Assembly: GCA_030432755.1 (NCBI GenBank)
Contig: JAUILZ010000004.1
Coordinates: 124,001-188,000, forward strand
Source of the DNA: Gammaproteobacteria bacterium
GTDB taxonomy: Bacteria; Pseudomonadota; Gammaproteobacteria; Arenicellales; Poriferihabitantaceae
Direction of reading: 5' to 3'
Length of the DNA stretch: 64,000 bases
Shown: positions 63,564-64,000 of the stretch, piece after piece
Position numbering within the stretch: the first letter of the stretch is position 1
How the letters are laid out: every line of letters starts with the position of its first letter
Notes under the pieces: generated by a model
Database searches by the model: none
What the model saw: only the letters and a program-made list of their open reading frames with translations
Told to the model about the DNA's origin: nothing
Position numbers and translations under genes: made by a program

Positions 63564-64000
63564 CAGGTGATCGCCTCGCGTATCAGTACCGCGAGGTCCA
63601 TCACGTTGGTGCCGGTCGGTCCGGTGACGAACAACCGGTCATGGGCTTCCAGCCAGGCACCGGCATCGGCGCGGGCGAGCGCTTCTTTCGCGCCGGCCAC
63701 ATCGTCCAGCGGACCGACGAATCCTCCGGCGGCCTCGGTGGGGCCGTCGGTGCCGTCCGTACCGGCGACCACGCCGTGGATCCCGGGTTCGCCCACGAGC
63801 TCGAGCATGAGCGCGAGCGCCAGGCTCTGGTTGCGGCCGCCGCGGCCGGGAGACGCGGGCAGGTGCACCGTGGGTTCGCCGCCCCAGATGTAGACACCGG
63901 GTTCACCATCGCGGATACGCGAGGCAAGCGTGCCGGCAAGGTCGGTTACATCCCCCTCCAGGCATTCGATGGATTCCACGACGCGCAGGCCACGCTCCCG
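63563..64000 (-). CDS. Glycerate 2-kinase, MOFRL type (partial)
   Basis: Only the C-terminal 145 or so residues are visible. They carry the MOFRL-domain features ([59 protein letters not shown]). GckA-type enzymes phosphorylate glycerate at C2 in the serine cycle or tartronate pathway. The gene continues beyond the right edge of the window. It is the upstream member of a three-gene operon. Confidence 0.82.
   Translation of the reverse strand, partial: RERGLRVVESIECLEGDVTDLAGTLASRIRDGEPGVYIWGGEPTVHLPASPGRGGRNQSLALALMLELVGEPGIHGVVAGTDGTDGPTEAAGGFVGPLDDVAGAKEALARADAGAWLEAHDRLFVTGPTGTNVMDLAVLIREAIT

Overview
The window is a compact, GC-rich (by eye above 60%) stretch of bacterial chromosome that most resembles a gammaproteobacterium. 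The gene order ispB / rplU-rpmA-obgE-proB is a known gammaproteobacterial arrangement. The MoxR-DUF58-DUF4381-BatA-BatB-BatD operon, the single-chain PurL, the NudC type and the PdsR/PdsS-like two-component pair fit the same group. I see no rRNA, tRNA, CRISPR array, phage or complete transposon. A few short dispersed repeats sit between genes.

Layout. 1-5.6 kb: a truncated secreted S8 peptidase, a class III aminotransferase of taurine-pyruvate type and uvrD. 6-10.9 kb: an enolase-superfamily enzyme, then a tight plcP-agt-olsF-like operon for membrane lipid replacement, preceded by four 11-bp-phased repeats resembling a Pho box. 11-15.6 kb: a response regulator and kinase related to the proteobacterial dedicated sortase system (PdsR/PdsS) with no sortase in view, two small exported unknowns and a LOG-family protein. 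15.7-23.1 kb: polA, ppiC, cfa, a ROK sugar kinase, a small exported protein, DoxX and a LysR regulator; two of these genes appear to start with CTG. 23.1-26.3 kb: exported and lipid-anchored hydrolases (HAD lipoprotein, arylsulfatase), a small lipoprotein and a gene remnant. 26.7-35 kb: the bat/moxR operon and a large AsmA-like periplasmic protein. 35.2-41.9 kb: ahcY and metK (activated methyl cycle) behind a palindromic operator, argB, typA, nudC. 42-48.7 kb: fpr, a second lipid-type glycosyltransferase with a Pho-box-like site, an argD/astC aminotransferase, ETF-ubiquinone oxidoreductase and a repeat-bearing exported protein. 49-64 kb: a four-helix membrane protein, purL, dapA, a class I amidotransferase, a histidine phosphatase, gloB, proB, obgE, rpmA, an extended rplU, ispB, a cysteine synthase, a proline-racemase-family enzyme and a partial glycerate 2-kinase.

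The most interesting system is the lipid set. PlcP strips phosphate headgroups from phospholipids, Agt glycosylates the resulting diacylglycerol, and the OlsF-like fusion makes ornithine lipid. The upstream repeats suggest that PhoB switches on all three at once, and a second glycosyltransferase 35 kb away carries a similar site. This would be one phosphate-starvation unit making both glycolipid and aminolipid substitutes. Functions are assigned from family recognition by reading; no database search was run.
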